A stretch of DNA of 64,000 bases from Lycocorax pyrrhopterus obiensis (taxonomy: Eukaryota > Chordata > Aves > Passeriformes > Paradisaeidae): contig JACSVZ010000007.1 of the NCBI GenBank assembly GCA_014706295.1, positions 60,523,475 to 60,587,474 of the forward strand, in the 5' to 3' direction. Made by a program: the position numbers and the translations under genes. The notes below the pieces were generated by a model. The model had not been told where the DNA came from, searched no databases, and saw only the letters and a list, made by a program, of their open reading frames with translations. This document shows positions 37,148 through 48,900 of this stretch, piece by piece; within the stretch, counting starts at the first letter, position 1; each line of letters starts with the position of its first letter.

Positions 37148-37500
37148 CAGAAAAACAAGGCTGGAAAGGACATCAAGAAGCCACCCATCCATTCCTCTGC
37201 CCCAGGGCAGGGTCACCTGTATTTTTGAGGCTGATGTTTGTCTAACATGCAGTTAAAAGCCTTCATTGCCCTTCCAGGCAGTCTGCTCTGTTTCTCCTCA
37301 TGGGAAGTGTTTCTTAACCTCTAAGCTGAACCTCGGGGCTTCACCCAATGCCCTTTCCTTCTTGCCCCAGCCCCTTGGACATGGAGGACAGACTCAGACC
37401 CCTCACAACAGTTTTGGAGATGTTTGGCTGCTCCTGTCACCTCTCCCTTCATGACTCCCTGCTCCAAATTCACCAAGACTTTCCCAGTTCTGATCCTCTG
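37148..37500 (-). mobile_element. Old, strongly diverged CR1 copy
   Basis: Matches the older CR1 layout in reverse complement: GGCTGGAAAGGACATCAAG, GATGTTTGTCTAACATGC, CCTTCCAGGCAGTCTGCTC and further right GGCTGCTCCTGTCACCTCTC with many mismatches. Divergence is much higher than in other copies of the window, so it probably belongs to an early wave shared by many birds or other archosaurs. The right edge is uncertain. Confidence 0.7.
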
Positions 37501-38938
37501 CTTAGGTGTAGCCTCCCCAGACTGGTGTGACCTGTAACCATTCCCTCTTCCATTGGGTAGAACAAGGGCAAACTCCTGAAGGCCTCCACGTAGGACAATC
37601 TTCACAGAAATGGTAAGTTTGGAGAAAAACCTTGAAAACCATCAAGTCCAGGTGGTAATTACAGAGGTGGCTCTTTGACAGTGGTTACAGATAACTTGGT
37701 TTTGGTGAAGTTATCCAGCCATATCATATCCAAATTATAGTATTTTCTTTTTAAAATTGTTACCGTATTTTGAAATTGTCTCTTCTTGAAAAATTTCTGT
37801 TGACTGTCATTGAGTGTATCACATTTTATTTATATTCTGTATTACCAGTAGTCCCATCCTGCGATTTAGGCATTTCAGAGAAGACATCCCTGCTAAAAAA
37901 AAAGTCTGATCCCAATCACAGAAGACACTCCTAAAACTAGTAGAAAATAAATCCAAAGGAAGAGTGATCCATAGCCATTAGGCTTCAAAATAAATGGCAC
38001 ATATTTCATTCTAGGCTGTGCCAGTCCTGTCTGGTGTGGTCTAGGAAAAATCAGCAACATCTGGGGAAGATTTGTCCTTTTCATTGGATCCATAAGACAG
38101 AAGCATGTGATGCTGCTTGGCAGCTGGGGGAAGCGCTCCCTCCCTCAGGTTCTCTGAAAGTCTCTGCTTCTACCCAATAACTACACCAGGGGCTTAAGTT
38201 AGTGCCTAAATTAGATAGTGTGCATACAGCCTGCAACTTCCCTGGTGGGAATTCCCCATCTGTAAAAAAGAAAGCAATTTCTACCTAACAGTGGGCTATG
38301 AGGGAAGAATTAATAAGCTAAAGAAGATGAGGCACTCCAATAAACAGTCAAACACTGTAAAGGGCTGTGCCGGGTCACTGCTCTGCAGCTGGAGGCAGCC
38401 ATCCCACAGACCCCTCAGCACACTGGGATAACATGTTTGACCAGACCCTTGACCACCCAGCTACCCCTCTTCTTGAGGTGTCAAGGTTTGTCACATCTTG
38501 TGGCTGTTTTCAGCTGAAAGATCAATTTTGAAGTCGTGACACGTCCACACTGGGAATGTGGAGCCACCTACACCGGCTTCATGCCTTAAACCCAGCAGAG
38601 GAAGGAGAAGGCTGTGAAATACAGTTTATTAACACAGCTTAAGTACTTCCACAGACCCTCTAAACCACCTAAATAAATTTGGAATAAATGGCTTTTACTT
38701 CACTGATCATCAGAAGCTCCTTGGCTAGGTGGTGTTGGAGATGACAAGAAGTGGGACCATCAGGGCCCTGGCTGGAAGATGAATAATGGGATCCACTACC
38801 TAAAAAACTGATTTAGACTCATTGAGCTGCTTTAGCCTCTCTAAATTTCCTCCTGAACAGCTCAAGACCCTCAAAGGCACCAGACCACAGGCTTAGGATC
38901 TGGGGTGGGAAAGGTCCATTGACATAAAGAGGAAATTC
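37501..38938. other. Non-coding sequence, no gene seen
   Basis: AT-rich around 37680-37830. Otherwise unremarkable. No mobile element was identified with confidence. Confidence 0.45.
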
Positions 38939-39041
38939 ATGGAATCATAGAATGGCTTGGGTTGGAAGGGACCTTAATGATCATCTTGTTCCATCTCCCT
39001 GCCATGGGCAGGAGCACCTTCCACTGTGCCAGGTTGCTCAG
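38939..39041 (-). mobile_element. CR1 3'-end fragment
   Basis: Reverse-complement end ATGGAATCATAGAATGG, GGTTGGAAGGGACCTTAATG, then GCCATGGGCAGGAGCACC and AGGTTGCTC. About 100 bases remain. Confidence 0.95.
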
Positions 39042-39632
39042 ATTGGGATGTAATTAATGACCAGAACAAATGGCCAAGTGCTGCAGTGGAGTCTCCACCG
39101 CTGGAGATTTCAGTCTCCAGACTGGACATTTTCCAAGTGAGATTCTCCTATCCAAACACGTATTAATCCACAGACATCATCTGGAGTGCATTAAATAGCA
39201 GGACAGATTAAACAAACACAGTTGTCCCTCTGGCTTTTAAATCTGTGACTCCCTTTCTACCCAGATACCAGAGTCTCACTCACCCAATGAGTAACACCAA
39301 CCTAACAGAGGCATAAAGATACTTTTCCACAAAATTTCTCAGAATACCAGGATTGCAGTAATTAGCAGCACATAGACAACCTTGTGTCTCTGCATCCATG
39401 GGAGGCACATGAAAATTTGATTCCACTAAGCCTAGAACTTAAGACACAGTCCTTCCATGCACCTGTGTCTACCAGTTCATAGCACAGCCTTATGATGGCA
39501 TTCTCAAACCAGGTTAGGCATTTTGGCTGCCTATAGCAAAAAAGAGTGAAATGGGGTCCAAAATAGCTGTGCTGTTGCATGGACAGTCGTCCACCTTGGC
39601 TGGGAGGGGATGCCTGCCAGTTAGGAAAGGCT
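39042..39632. other. Non-coding sequence, no gene seen
   Basis: No recognisable feature between the CR1 end and the LTR. Confidence 0.5.
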
Positions 39633-40080
39633 TGACACCCTCCTCTTGATGCCTTAAGAGGCCTCCTAGAAACAGAGACTGGACAGAATAAGGGAATAAA
39701 GGTTGGTATTTATTTGAAAGGCCTTCAAAGGTACCCCTGGGGAGCCAGAGGCCGCTGCCAAGATGGACCCCAAGGTGGACCCCAGGTCACGAGTTCTTCA
39801 CACTTTTATAGGTTTGGTTCATTTGCATATCAGGGTTAATTCTCCAATTAAAGATTCAGTTTAATGATGTAATTCCCCTCAGCTACCCCGTTTTAGAGAC
39901 TCTTTGGTTTATAGTTTTTGGGCCAAGGACAGTCTGGGTGTCTTTGGAGAGCAGGCCCGGAGAGGCTTTGTTATGTCTGCCCAGCACGAGAGAGCAGAAA
40001 TGAACAGGCTACAAGAAACTTCAGAGTTACACACTAAGCAGTACAGGATTTGAAAAATATAAAAGTTAAAACCTAAGGCA
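39633..40080 (-). mobile_element. Endogenous retrovirus LTR, minus orientation
   Basis: Read on the minus strand this has LTR architecture: TGCC start near 40080, a TATA box CTATAAAAG (plus 39813-39821), an AATAAA polyadenylation signal about 100 bases further (plus 39709-39714), and an end in GGTGTCA near 39633. The distance between TATA box and signal fits a short R region. No internal viral genes lie next to it, so it is probably a solo LTR. I could not find a clear target-site duplication, so both edges are approximate. The style fits avian ERVK-type LTRs, but the family is not certain. Confidence 0.7.
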
Positions 40081-40873
40081 TCACTCTGATCTCCAGAAGA
40101 CACCATATCTCTCACTTGGCCTCTGAGACCCACATATCCTTTTTATAGCCAAGGAAAAGTGGATAAAGGTTCGTGAATCTGGGTTCAAAAGGCGGCAGTG
40201 ATGAATACATAAACTGGACATCTTGGTGTTTATGAAGCATGAGCTGTGCTTTCCTCATCAGCCTGAGCATCTCCTAACTGGGGACATTCACGTTCCTCCT
40301 GTGGAAAGGGGGGTCACTGGGCAGAGGGGACGGCAGAAATCTTCCTGTAAGGAAATCCGTCAGGTCCATCAGGTGGGCAGTGACGATGATGGCAGGAGTC
40401 TGAGTGAGGATGTGGTGGCTTCCTGCCACAGGAATTTGCCCCACCATGTGATCTGAAAGCAGAGCTGATGTGAAATTCTGCAAGTGCTTTATGTCGAGCA
40501 GGAACATCCATCCACACCAAAGATCTGCCCTTAAATTTCAGTGCAGATGAACATAGACCAAGTCAGAGCCAAGCAAACATGGCTTTACCAGTTCAAATCC
40601 AGCACACGCTGAAAATAGTGGCGTGGTTCTTACTCAGCAACAGACTGACCCAAACCCCTGCAAGCACCACGGCTCCCAAAAATATTGCTGCTAAATCCGA
40701 ACTGTGAAATTGGGAGTTGGCCCTCGACCAAGCCAGCATCTTGGCTGGGCTGGGAAAAGCCACCAAGCAGACACTGAGAAATGAGTACTCTGCTCGCCTT
40801 CTACAGAAATCTTTTCCAAGGTCTCAATCATGTACCCCAACTTTTCAAACCTTTACCACGTGCCATAAAATAA
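40081..40873. other. Non-coding sequence, no gene seen
   Basis: The CTTTTTATAGCC string near 40138-40148 could belong to a second promoter-like end of the LTR region if the element extends right. Otherwise nothing is supported. Confidence 0.4.
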
Positions 40874-40899
40874 TACACACTCACACACACACACACACA
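40874..40899. repeat. CA dinucleotide microsatellite
   Basis: ACACACTCACACACACACAC and onwards to about 40899, with one T interruption. Confidence 0.92.
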
Positions 40900-43691
40900 T
40901 ATGTATGCAATTTTAAAAAAAGAAATGGATGACCACTCTTACAAAACATAAAGGACTTTTATATATGGTAAATAGGAATTTGGATAGATTTTTATTTGGG
41001 AGAAAGGGTGGACTCACAGTGAAGCACTTGAACCCAACCATCTGCGCCACTTCCCTCAAAAAATTCAGCCCTCAAGTAATTCTTCCTCTCCCTTGTCCAG
41101 CCTGACTGCCCTTTCTCCTCACCCACCAGGAAAAATTCGGAAATCCCATAAAAGTTAACTGCCTGAAGTTGCAGTGTAAGTCCTGTTAGGCAGCCAGTTC
41201 CCTTTCAAAACACACACACACACACAAAGGCAGCCTTGGGAATTTCTTTGGAAATGCAGCGGCGCTGGTGCCGTGTGTTTACTGGGATGTAAAAATAGAG
41301 CAGAATTAAGGTACATCCAGGCAATTTTTCAAGCGTGCCTGGAAGAGATGGCAGGGATTTCTCTCAACAGTGTTGAATTCAAATCTGAGGCACAAGGTTT
41401 GGTGAAAAGGATTGCTATTTTTAATACCCACAGTTTCCTTGTGCGATTCCAGCTCTCTAAGACCCTAAGACCTTTAAATTCCATCTAGTGTCTATCACAT
41501 GCCATTGAATTGGCATGTTTGCAAATTGCATGCAGTGAGATCCTTCCATACCAGCAGCTCTGTCTCAGATTCCCCACCATCCCTGCCAAACTAGTATTGC
41601 CTGCACATTTTTTTCATCTTTTCATTGAGTTCTGTGTGTCAGCCAACACATTCTTTAGAACAGGCTTCAGTAGGCATGGTAACTGGTTCCTGGTTGCAAG
41701 CTGCCTTATGCATTTGCTCCCGTTTCTTTCTGGATAATTTCGCCCCCCCAGCTCCTTCTTCTTAGGTGAGGACTTAAAGCGTGTTTAGCGTTATCTGTTC
41801 CATCTGTTGTGCCTGTGATAAATAGCTGAGATTTAATAAAAAGTCCTAATTGAGGTAGTGATGCGGTGAATAAGCAAAGCCCGTTCTTCGGGACTGTGAA
41901 TCTGGACGGTTGAGAGCTGCAGGTACCTCGGGGCTGCTCAGCCTGACTCTGCTATGTTGACTTTGTCTAATTGCAGGGGAGGAGCTAGAAAAGCAGTGAA
42001 GGGCAGTGGCACACACAGCAGGAGAGCTGAAAAATACTGGCATAACCACGCAGAGCTAAACAAACTGACTGACAAAGCTCTTGGCGTATTATTAAAAAAT
42101 CTGGCAAAATGCTCATCTCTTGACAAAAATGTAGAATGACTAGTAATGCAGAACTTTATCCCATGTTGGATTTTAAAGTGGCTAATGCCAAGTTGTCTGT
42201 CAAAATTAATAGGGCATTGCTCCTTCTTATAGAATAGCAAAAAGAGAAGGATCGCGCATACATTTTATTCATTTATTCATCTCTAACAAAAATGATGTAT
42301 CTGCTAAAAATTTATTTAGGGAGGGCTTTGGTAGATGATAATTCCGAAAAAGCAATACTCAAGGAGTGATGCTAGCTTATACTTACTGGGGTTAAGGGAT
42401 GAAAACCTCCCAGTAATAGCAGAAAAAGGCTGCTATCATCTCAAACCCCCTCATGAGGAAATTTCAGCCCAGAGACACCGTTACCCATCTACATCTCTGC
42501 CCAGATGTGTTTTTTCCTTTCTGATGATTTTCACTGAAATCCAAAAGTTTCATTTTAAAATGTGCCATTTCAGTGGAATGCCGTTAGTACTCGAGATCTC
42601 CACGGGCACTAACCCGTAAATAGATTTGTTTACCGTAATCAGCCATTGTTAAACTTACTCTGCTTTAGTGCCTGCAGGAGATTTTTGACTCTTTTACCTG
42701 TGGATACCTGACACCTCAGCTACATCTCCCAGAATATGCTCTGATATCCATGGGTTTTTTGTAGGAGAACTTGCACAAACTTCCTCTGCTCCACCATACA
42801 AGCCTACCCACACAGTCGAAAAAAAAAAGGAAGAAATTTGCTTAAGTTGCTTCACTGTCTTTCAAATGACGAAACACAGGTCCTGAAAATATCTGAACAT
42901 GCTCCCTTCCTAAACAAAACTCATGGATGCCAATATTGTCCTCCCTGCTCTGGATAAACAGCCACAGCACCCTGCAAACCCCACAGTGTTCTGCTCCCGG
43001 TGCAGAGCACACAGACCTCCATCAAGAGCCACAGTGAAACCGAAAAACACAATTTAAAATGAAGACACAACTGCCTTCCTTTGCAGTCCGAGGGATTTCT
43101 GCCCAGCCTGAATACAATACCACAAAATGCTGTTGAAAATAGCCTGGTGTACTTGGGGGTTTCCAGGAGGAACAAAAGTCAAGAAGATATTTTATTAGCA
43201 CACTCCAATAAAGAAAAGATTTTCCCTGCTTGAAGAAGGTGGCAGCCCAAATAAGGATGAATTTTGTTTCCTTCTTCTTTTTATAACAGGCTGTGACTAT
43301 CACACACACCTTTTGTAAAGCTGCAGGGGCCTTGCTGGTCAGTATTGATGAGCTGAAGCACACATGGGGTGCAGCATTTTGTGTCTAGTTCATGTACTGG
43401 TAAATACAGCTCATTTCTTTGTGTGAGTGAGGTCTGGGTTTAGCCATCTACCGACCAAGGAACCCAATAAAGGCTGCTGGAGTGTCCTCACAGCAGAGAG
43501 GGAATACATTTGGAGGCATGAGAATTTTCAATAGGTAAGGAAAAAAGTCCTGCACACCTAGCACCTCCAGAACAAATATTCCTGCAGCTCAGATGGGCAC
43601 ATTCAGAGTTGGGGATCCTTGGAGTCACCTTCTGTATTTCAGCAGAAAATGAAGGCCTGAGAGTCCCTTCCAGTACCCAAATGGGCTACAA
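40900..43691. other. Non-coding sequence, partly AT-rich
   Basis: A second CA tract lies at 41210-41226. The part around 41780-42200 has TAAT cores, GACAAAG and AATTGCAGG strings and no repeats, and is a candidate conserved element. No gene was seen. Confidence 0.4.
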
Positions 43692-43990
43692 CAGAGCTGG
43701 AGAGGGACTGTGGACAAGAACATGGAGTGACAGGAGAAGGGGGAATGGCTTCCCACTGCCAGAGGGCAGGGTTAGATGGGATATTGGGAAGGAATTTTTC
43801 GCTGTGAGGGTGGCGAGGCCCTGGCACAGGTTGCCCAGAGAAGCTGTGGCTGCCCCTGGATCCCTGAAAATGTCCAAGGCCAGGTTGGACAACCTGGTCT
43901 AGTGGAAAGTGTCCCTGCCCATGGCAGGGGGTTGGAAAAAGATGGCTTTTAAGGTCCCTTCCCATACAAACCATTCTATTATTCTATTAT
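43692..43990 (+). mobile_element. CR1 3' end
   Basis: Runs from AGAGCTGGAGAGGGACTGTG through GGGATATTGGGAAGGAATTT and TTGCCCAGAGAAGCTGTGGC to CAAACCATTCTATTATTCTA. Close to the common CR1 subfamily of this window, with decayed ORF2 C-terminal coding sequence in the left half. Confidence 0.95.
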
Positions 43991-45323
43991 ACTACAATTT
44001 TAACACCCCCTTCCAGATGGGACAGGCTGAATCTGAGCATCTTTTTGAGATCCAATTCCTTTCCCTGTTAATGAGTCACCCCCCACCCTCCTAGGAGTGT
44101 GAGTAAACGTTGACACTCAACACACACACCCCCCCCCAAAACAAAAAAAAAAAAGAATTGTGAAAATGTTCTTCAAAGGCTGATGGAATAAACATGTAAA
44201 TACAAGATGGGCTGACTTCCTACTGTTCATGTTTGCTCACTGTGAACATTTGGTTCACTTGGCTTTCCTCATTATTTCAGCTGGGGAAAGTCACTATATG
44301 AATTAATAGCAGATTTCCCCGCTGAAAATAAATGTTTACCAGTAATTTTTTTTTTCTCCTTTTGGCAGAGACCAGGCTTTTTTGTCTGACTGCCTCCTTT
44401 TTGGCCTGCACATCCCTGAGGTGTGTAATTAAAGTGAGGGAATTTGCGCATAGTGCTTTAGGGGCTTAATGAATAGAAAACACAGGATATTTCATTGATT
44501 TGGTGCACGCGATATTGTCAGGGTGTACATTTCCTTTGTAAATGGCAGAAAGGCAGCCATAATAATATATGTGCATTCAAGCTTGTGTGTAAAAAAAAAA
44601 TAATTGAAAAAAAGGAGAACAAATAAAAATAAAAGAACTGTATCTGTTTCCAAATTCTAATATAAAACACATTCAAAAGAGCAATTTAGATTAAAACAGG
44701 AAAGGCAGGAGCTTCAACATGGTTCAGAATAAACAATCAAGCTATACTTTCCTCAAGATATAATTTCACTTAGAGTAGGTGTGGAAATCTTTGAAAAATT
44801 CATTATACAAAGCCACATGTGAAAATAAGATTTGTGTTAGCAAAAGATTCTTTGGCTGCTGTTAAAAAAATGAAAAGTACGTTAAATAGCATGTGTGTAT
44901 AATGTATAAATAGTGCACAATGTGCAGGGTGAGGAGGCAGCTGGGGTAAGTCTCGCATGTTCTGTGGAATGTGTAGGAACAATGTTGTGTGTTGGGAGAG
45001 AAGGCGGTAAGAGAAGAGAAATTCTCTTTTCCTTGTTTTTGCAGAGCTCTAAACAGTCCCATTGTGGAACTGCCATGGTGGGCAGGCTGGTGCAAGTCCA
45101 TTTTCTCACTGGATAAAGCAGATGGGCATCCACGTCCCTTTGGACCTGGTGACAAGGTGCAGCCAGAGAACAAGGAGCACAAACCACATCTGCAACCTTC
45201 CAAGTGACCCAGCCCCAGCCAGCTTCTGCCCCACCAGGTGACACAGCACATGGGACAGGTTTCCTGATGTTCCCTGCCCTGTCTCCACATGCAGCATCAT
45301 CTCAGACATCGAGGACAAAGACA
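43991..45323. other. AT-rich sequence, candidate conserved non-coding block
   Basis: Around 44220-44860 the DNA is strongly AT-rich with TAAT and TTAATG strings and A-rich runs (44590-44632). No gene. The minus frames 44862-45408 are not recognisable. Confidence 0.35.
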
Positions 45324-45718
45324 ATGGAATCATGGAATCATTTAGGCTGGAAAAGACCTCCCAGGTCACCTGGTCAAACTGCTGAACCAGCACTGCCAAG
45401 GCCACCACTGACCCACGTCCCCAAGTGCCACATTCACACGGCTTCTAAATCCCTCCAGGGAGGGGGACTCCATCACTCTCCTGGGCAGCTGTGTCAGGGC
45501 TGGACAACCATTCTGGTGAAGATATTTTCCTTCATATCCAATCTAAACCTCCCCTGGCACAGCTTGAGGTGGTTTCCTCTCATTGTGTCCCTTATTCCTT
45601 GGGAGCAGAGCCCAAACCCCCCCGGCTGCCCCCTCCTGTCAGGGAGTTGTGGAGAGCCAGAAGGTCACTCCTGAGCCTCCTTTTCTCCAGGCTGAGCCCC
45701 CTCAGCCGCTCCTCCCCA
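45324..45718 (-). mobile_element. CR1 3' portion
   Basis: Begins TGGAATCATGGAATCATTTA (reverse-complement end of the same variant as the copy at 35.67 kb). It contains CCAAGTGCCACATTCACACG, AGTTGTGGAGAGCC and TCCTTTTCTCCAGGCTGAGC. This covers the 3' end and decayed ORF2 C-terminal coding sequence. Confidence 0.95.
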
Positions 45719-47064
45719 GACTGAAACATCCCACCCACATCTCCTGAGCACCATTATGAGGAAGAGGAGGAGGAGGAAGAGGAAGAAGAGGGTTCTCTAA
45801 TACACTTTCTGTGCTCTGTTTGTGTCGGCTGTGAATACCAGGGGTCTGGCCAGGAGCCTCTCCCCTGCGCAAGTGCCAAAATACAAATAACCCGTGTGCA
45901 AGGAGCAAAGCAGGTTCACCAATCTCCTGTTCAGCAGAGAGCAGCCCTGGCCTGCCCAGGACTGAAGGCCCAAGGCAAAAGCTGATGCTGTGATCCTCTG
46001 CTTAACAGATGGATGGTGACACGCTGGAACAGATTATCTGGTGAGACGGTGCAATTTCCAGCACTGGAGGTCTCGGAGGTATCTTCCAGCCCTATTGCTC
46101 AATGAATCTATAATTCATCATTTCGTGAGCGAGTCAAGACACTCCCTCAACTCTCAAAACAGCATGGAAAGGACAAATTGCTCTTTTTGCATCTCTTCCC
46201 CCTAAGCAGAAGGGAAAATAAAGCGTGGGATGGGAATGCAGAGAGAAAGGAGGAGAGTTCAGCATCTCCCCACAGCTCTGTTCTGGCCAGGCTATAAAGC
46301 TTTGTAAGTGTTTATTCATACAAAAAAAAATGCATGTGAAAATATAATTTTTCCTCTTCTTTCCTTTGACCCTTCTGATATCTTCTTCACAGCAGAAGAT
46401 TAAGTTCAATTTCAAGAATCCATTGGAGAAGAAATGCATGTAGAATTGAAAAAGAAGCATTTTATCATTAAAAGAAGACATCCCAGAGTGTGGTAGGGGA
46501 TACCAGCAGAGAGAGACTGTTTTGTTGGGACCTCAGACCTCATCCTCCCTGAATTTCCAGCTCTGTCTGACACACTTTACAAAAGCAGTTAATTCAAAGA
46601 GTTTATTTCAGGTCAGTATTATTGTTAAATACATTTCTATAACAGGCAGGATTTGAGGGCCAGGATTATGAATTATCTGAACTTCAAGGTATTTATTTTA
46701 ACTGTAAATGACCTTCCTGACCTTTTCTCATTCTCATCCATCAGTGTCCTGGACTTCATCATTTAAAGCCAAATCTAACACCACCTGAAGTCCAAAGCAG
46801 CACAATCCACTTGTATAACAATATTTGCAAACTGTCAAATAAAATAAATATTTCATTAATCCACTGACACCCCATCCTATTATTTCCCTGATGTGGAAAG
46901 ATAGAAGCAAAAGCTAAATATGTCATCCCAGATTTCTGTGGGCATTTATTTATGTCTCACAGTTGTACCCCAGCACTGTGTAGGTCAGAGACATTTCAGT
47001 CCCTTCTCAGCAGATCTGCAAAGTCCAGTCAAAATCAAGGCAAAGCCAATCTTGGGTTTGCTGT
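45719..47064. other. Non-coding sequence with a GAG/GAA tract
   Basis: An AG-rich trinucleotide tract lies near 45758-45791. At about 46018-46115 TGGAACAGATTATCTGG, followed by TATCTTCCAGCCC and AATCTATAA, may be a very old CR1 3' end in plus orientation, but the match is weak. 46590-46860 is AT-rich. No gene was seen. Confidence 0.4.
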
Positions 47065-47497
47065 TGTCCTGGTTCTGGGCAAGACAGGGTTAATTTTTGG
47101 CAGTAGACAGGGGGGCATGGCCAGAACCCAGAGGTTATTTTATTCCAACTCATGTCATTGACAGGGCCAGGGGAGAGACTCTCTTCCAAGGAGAACAGGT
47201 TCTCTCTTGTGGCAGAGGAAACTGTCCAGTATTGTTTATTATCAGAGGAGTTTCCGTGTGAATCCTGTCTTTTCTTGTACTCTCTCTCATTATTATTGTT
47301 GCTATTACTGTTTGTTTTCTTATCTCATTGCTGCCTCCAGTAAAATGCTCTTGCCTCAAAACCACGTGATCTTTGGTTTTGTGTCTCCAATTCTCCTCCC
47401 CATCCTGCTGCAGTGGAGAGAGGGAGTGGGAGACAGCAGGCTGTGGTTTAGAGGGTGAGGGCACAGAATTAGGGAGTACCTATCCTAAACCACTACA
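47065..47497 (+). mobile_element. Solo LTR of an avian ERVL-like endogenous retrovirus
   Basis: Starts TGTCCTGGTTCTGGGC and ends AAACCACTACA, with the internal landmarks GACAGGGTTAATTTTTGGC, GTTATTTTATTCCAACTCAT and TTCTTATCTCATTGCTGCC, as I know them from a common bird LTR. Length about 433 bases. The bases just outside are GCTGT (47060-47064) and GCTGC (47498-47502), a near-perfect 5-base target-site duplication, which fits ERVL-type integration. No viral gene is attached, so this is a recombined solo LTR. Confidence 0.88.
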
Positions 47498-47692
47498 GCT
47501 GCATGGCCCCATCCACTGGTCATCCACTTGCAAGGAGTGGGGCATTTCCAGAACAAAAATTTTGCATTATAAAGTCCATATATTTTGTGTCAACTTTGGT
47601 ATTTTTAACTTAGAGGGAATAAGAAGAGAAAACAGCACCAGAACACTCAAGGAACAGCAGTGCAAGAATTACAGCATTGCACGCACAGAACT

Positions 47693-47793
47693 GGAAAGGG
47701 GAAGCTGTGGCTGGAGTCCCTGGCCGGGGCAGGGGGTTGGAACTGGATGGTCTTTAAGGTCCCTTCCAGCCCAAACCATTCTGTGATTCTACA
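47693..47793 (+). mobile_element. CR1 3'-end fragment with internal deletion
   Basis: GGAAAGGGGAAGCTGTGGC, then GGGGCAGGGGGTTGGAACTG and CCAGCCCAAACCATTCTGTG. Against other copies, roughly 80 bases between GCTGTGGCTG and the GGGGCAGGGGG string are missing. Confidence 0.93.
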
Positions 47794-48635
47794 AAGTGTG
47801 TTGGATCTGTCTGGCTGTACGGGTTGCTTTGCCTGCCATCCATGCGGATCCATTCGTAGGGCGTGGGAACTGCTTCAGGAAAGAGGATTCATCTGGCACC
47901 CCCAAGGACAGAGTGAGCAAGGCTCTTCAGCAGTCAGCACACACAGAAGCTTTGCCATTTATATATAATGGTTATGTGACATTCCCTGATCTTAAAATAA
48001 CAAAGCGTTTTAATCGCCGAGACTTTGACCTTTTGGTCAAGTGGAACACTTGCTATTTAATTTCTTTACTTTTCATACCACACGTTAGATCGTCCCTGTA
48101 AAGAAACTCAGGAGACTGCTCAGCAGAGAAGAGCAGGGTTTGTGGTAAAGGCAGCCACAAAAGGTTCAGCTCGTGTCTCTGCACAGCCTTCCTGGATGGA
48201 TTCAGGAGATTTGCTCACGCTTTGACCCATCTGACCCAGGGTTAGTTGTCCAAGCAGGACACACAAGAGTCTCTCTGCATCCTCTGAGAAGTCAGCAGCC
48301 AGGAAGGAGCACATCCACAGGATAAGTCAGCCTACCCAGGGCCTGAAACACACTTTACAGGTGTCTTTCTCCAGTTCCTTATTTGAAGTGTTCTATTGGG
48401 ATTCTTGTGTGAAGAAAATTTGCTGCTTTGGTCACATGCCTGAAGATTTGTGAGGTTTTTAAAATCTTTCAGCTAGGAATATCCAAATGGCACCAAATAA
48501 TCAGATTTTCAGGACTAAAAGCAGGAACAAGACCAAGATAACTGATATCTTTAAAAGGTTGTCAAGAGAAAAACCTTCTTGCCAGACATTCACCCATACC
48601 TACCAGAACACTGATTAAATTCAAAACTGATTGAT
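47794..48635. other. Non-coding sequence, no gene seen
   Basis: Frames here are short and not recognisable. Confidence 0.5.
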
Positions 48636-48900
48636 AGGGCAAGGAGGAATGGCTTTAAACTGACAGAGAGTGGGTTCAAATGGGATATTGGGAAGGAATT
48701 CTTCCCTGTGAGGGTGGGGAGGCCCTGACACAGGTTGCCCAGAGAAGCTGTGGCTGCCCCTGGATCCCTGGAAGTGTTCAAGGCCAGGTTGGACAGGGCT
48801 TGGAGCAACCTGGGATGGTGGAAGGTGCCTCATGACAGGGGATTCGGAATTAGATGGTCTTTAAAGTCCCTTCCAACTAAAACCTTCTAGGATTCTATGA
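48636..48900 (+). mobile_element. CR1 3' end
   Basis: AGGGCAAGGAGGAATGGC, GGGATATTGGGAAGGAATTC, TTGCCCAGAGAAGCTGTGGC and final GGATTCTATGA. A well preserved copy of the common subfamily. A short deletion removes part of the CCTGCCCATGGCAGG string. Confidence 0.96.

Noticed and set aside
38540..38600. Possible second copy of the palindromic element (GTCCACACTGGGAATG and CACCGGC strings)
   Set aside because: Only a few short strings are shared and no foldback partner was found.
45204..45674. 156-codon plus-strand frame
   Set aside because: Mostly antisense of the CR1 copy at 45324-45718.
46018..46115. Possible very old CR1 3' end
   Set aside because: TGGAACAGATT and TCTTCCAGCCC fit, but the rest does not align well enough to list as a separate element.
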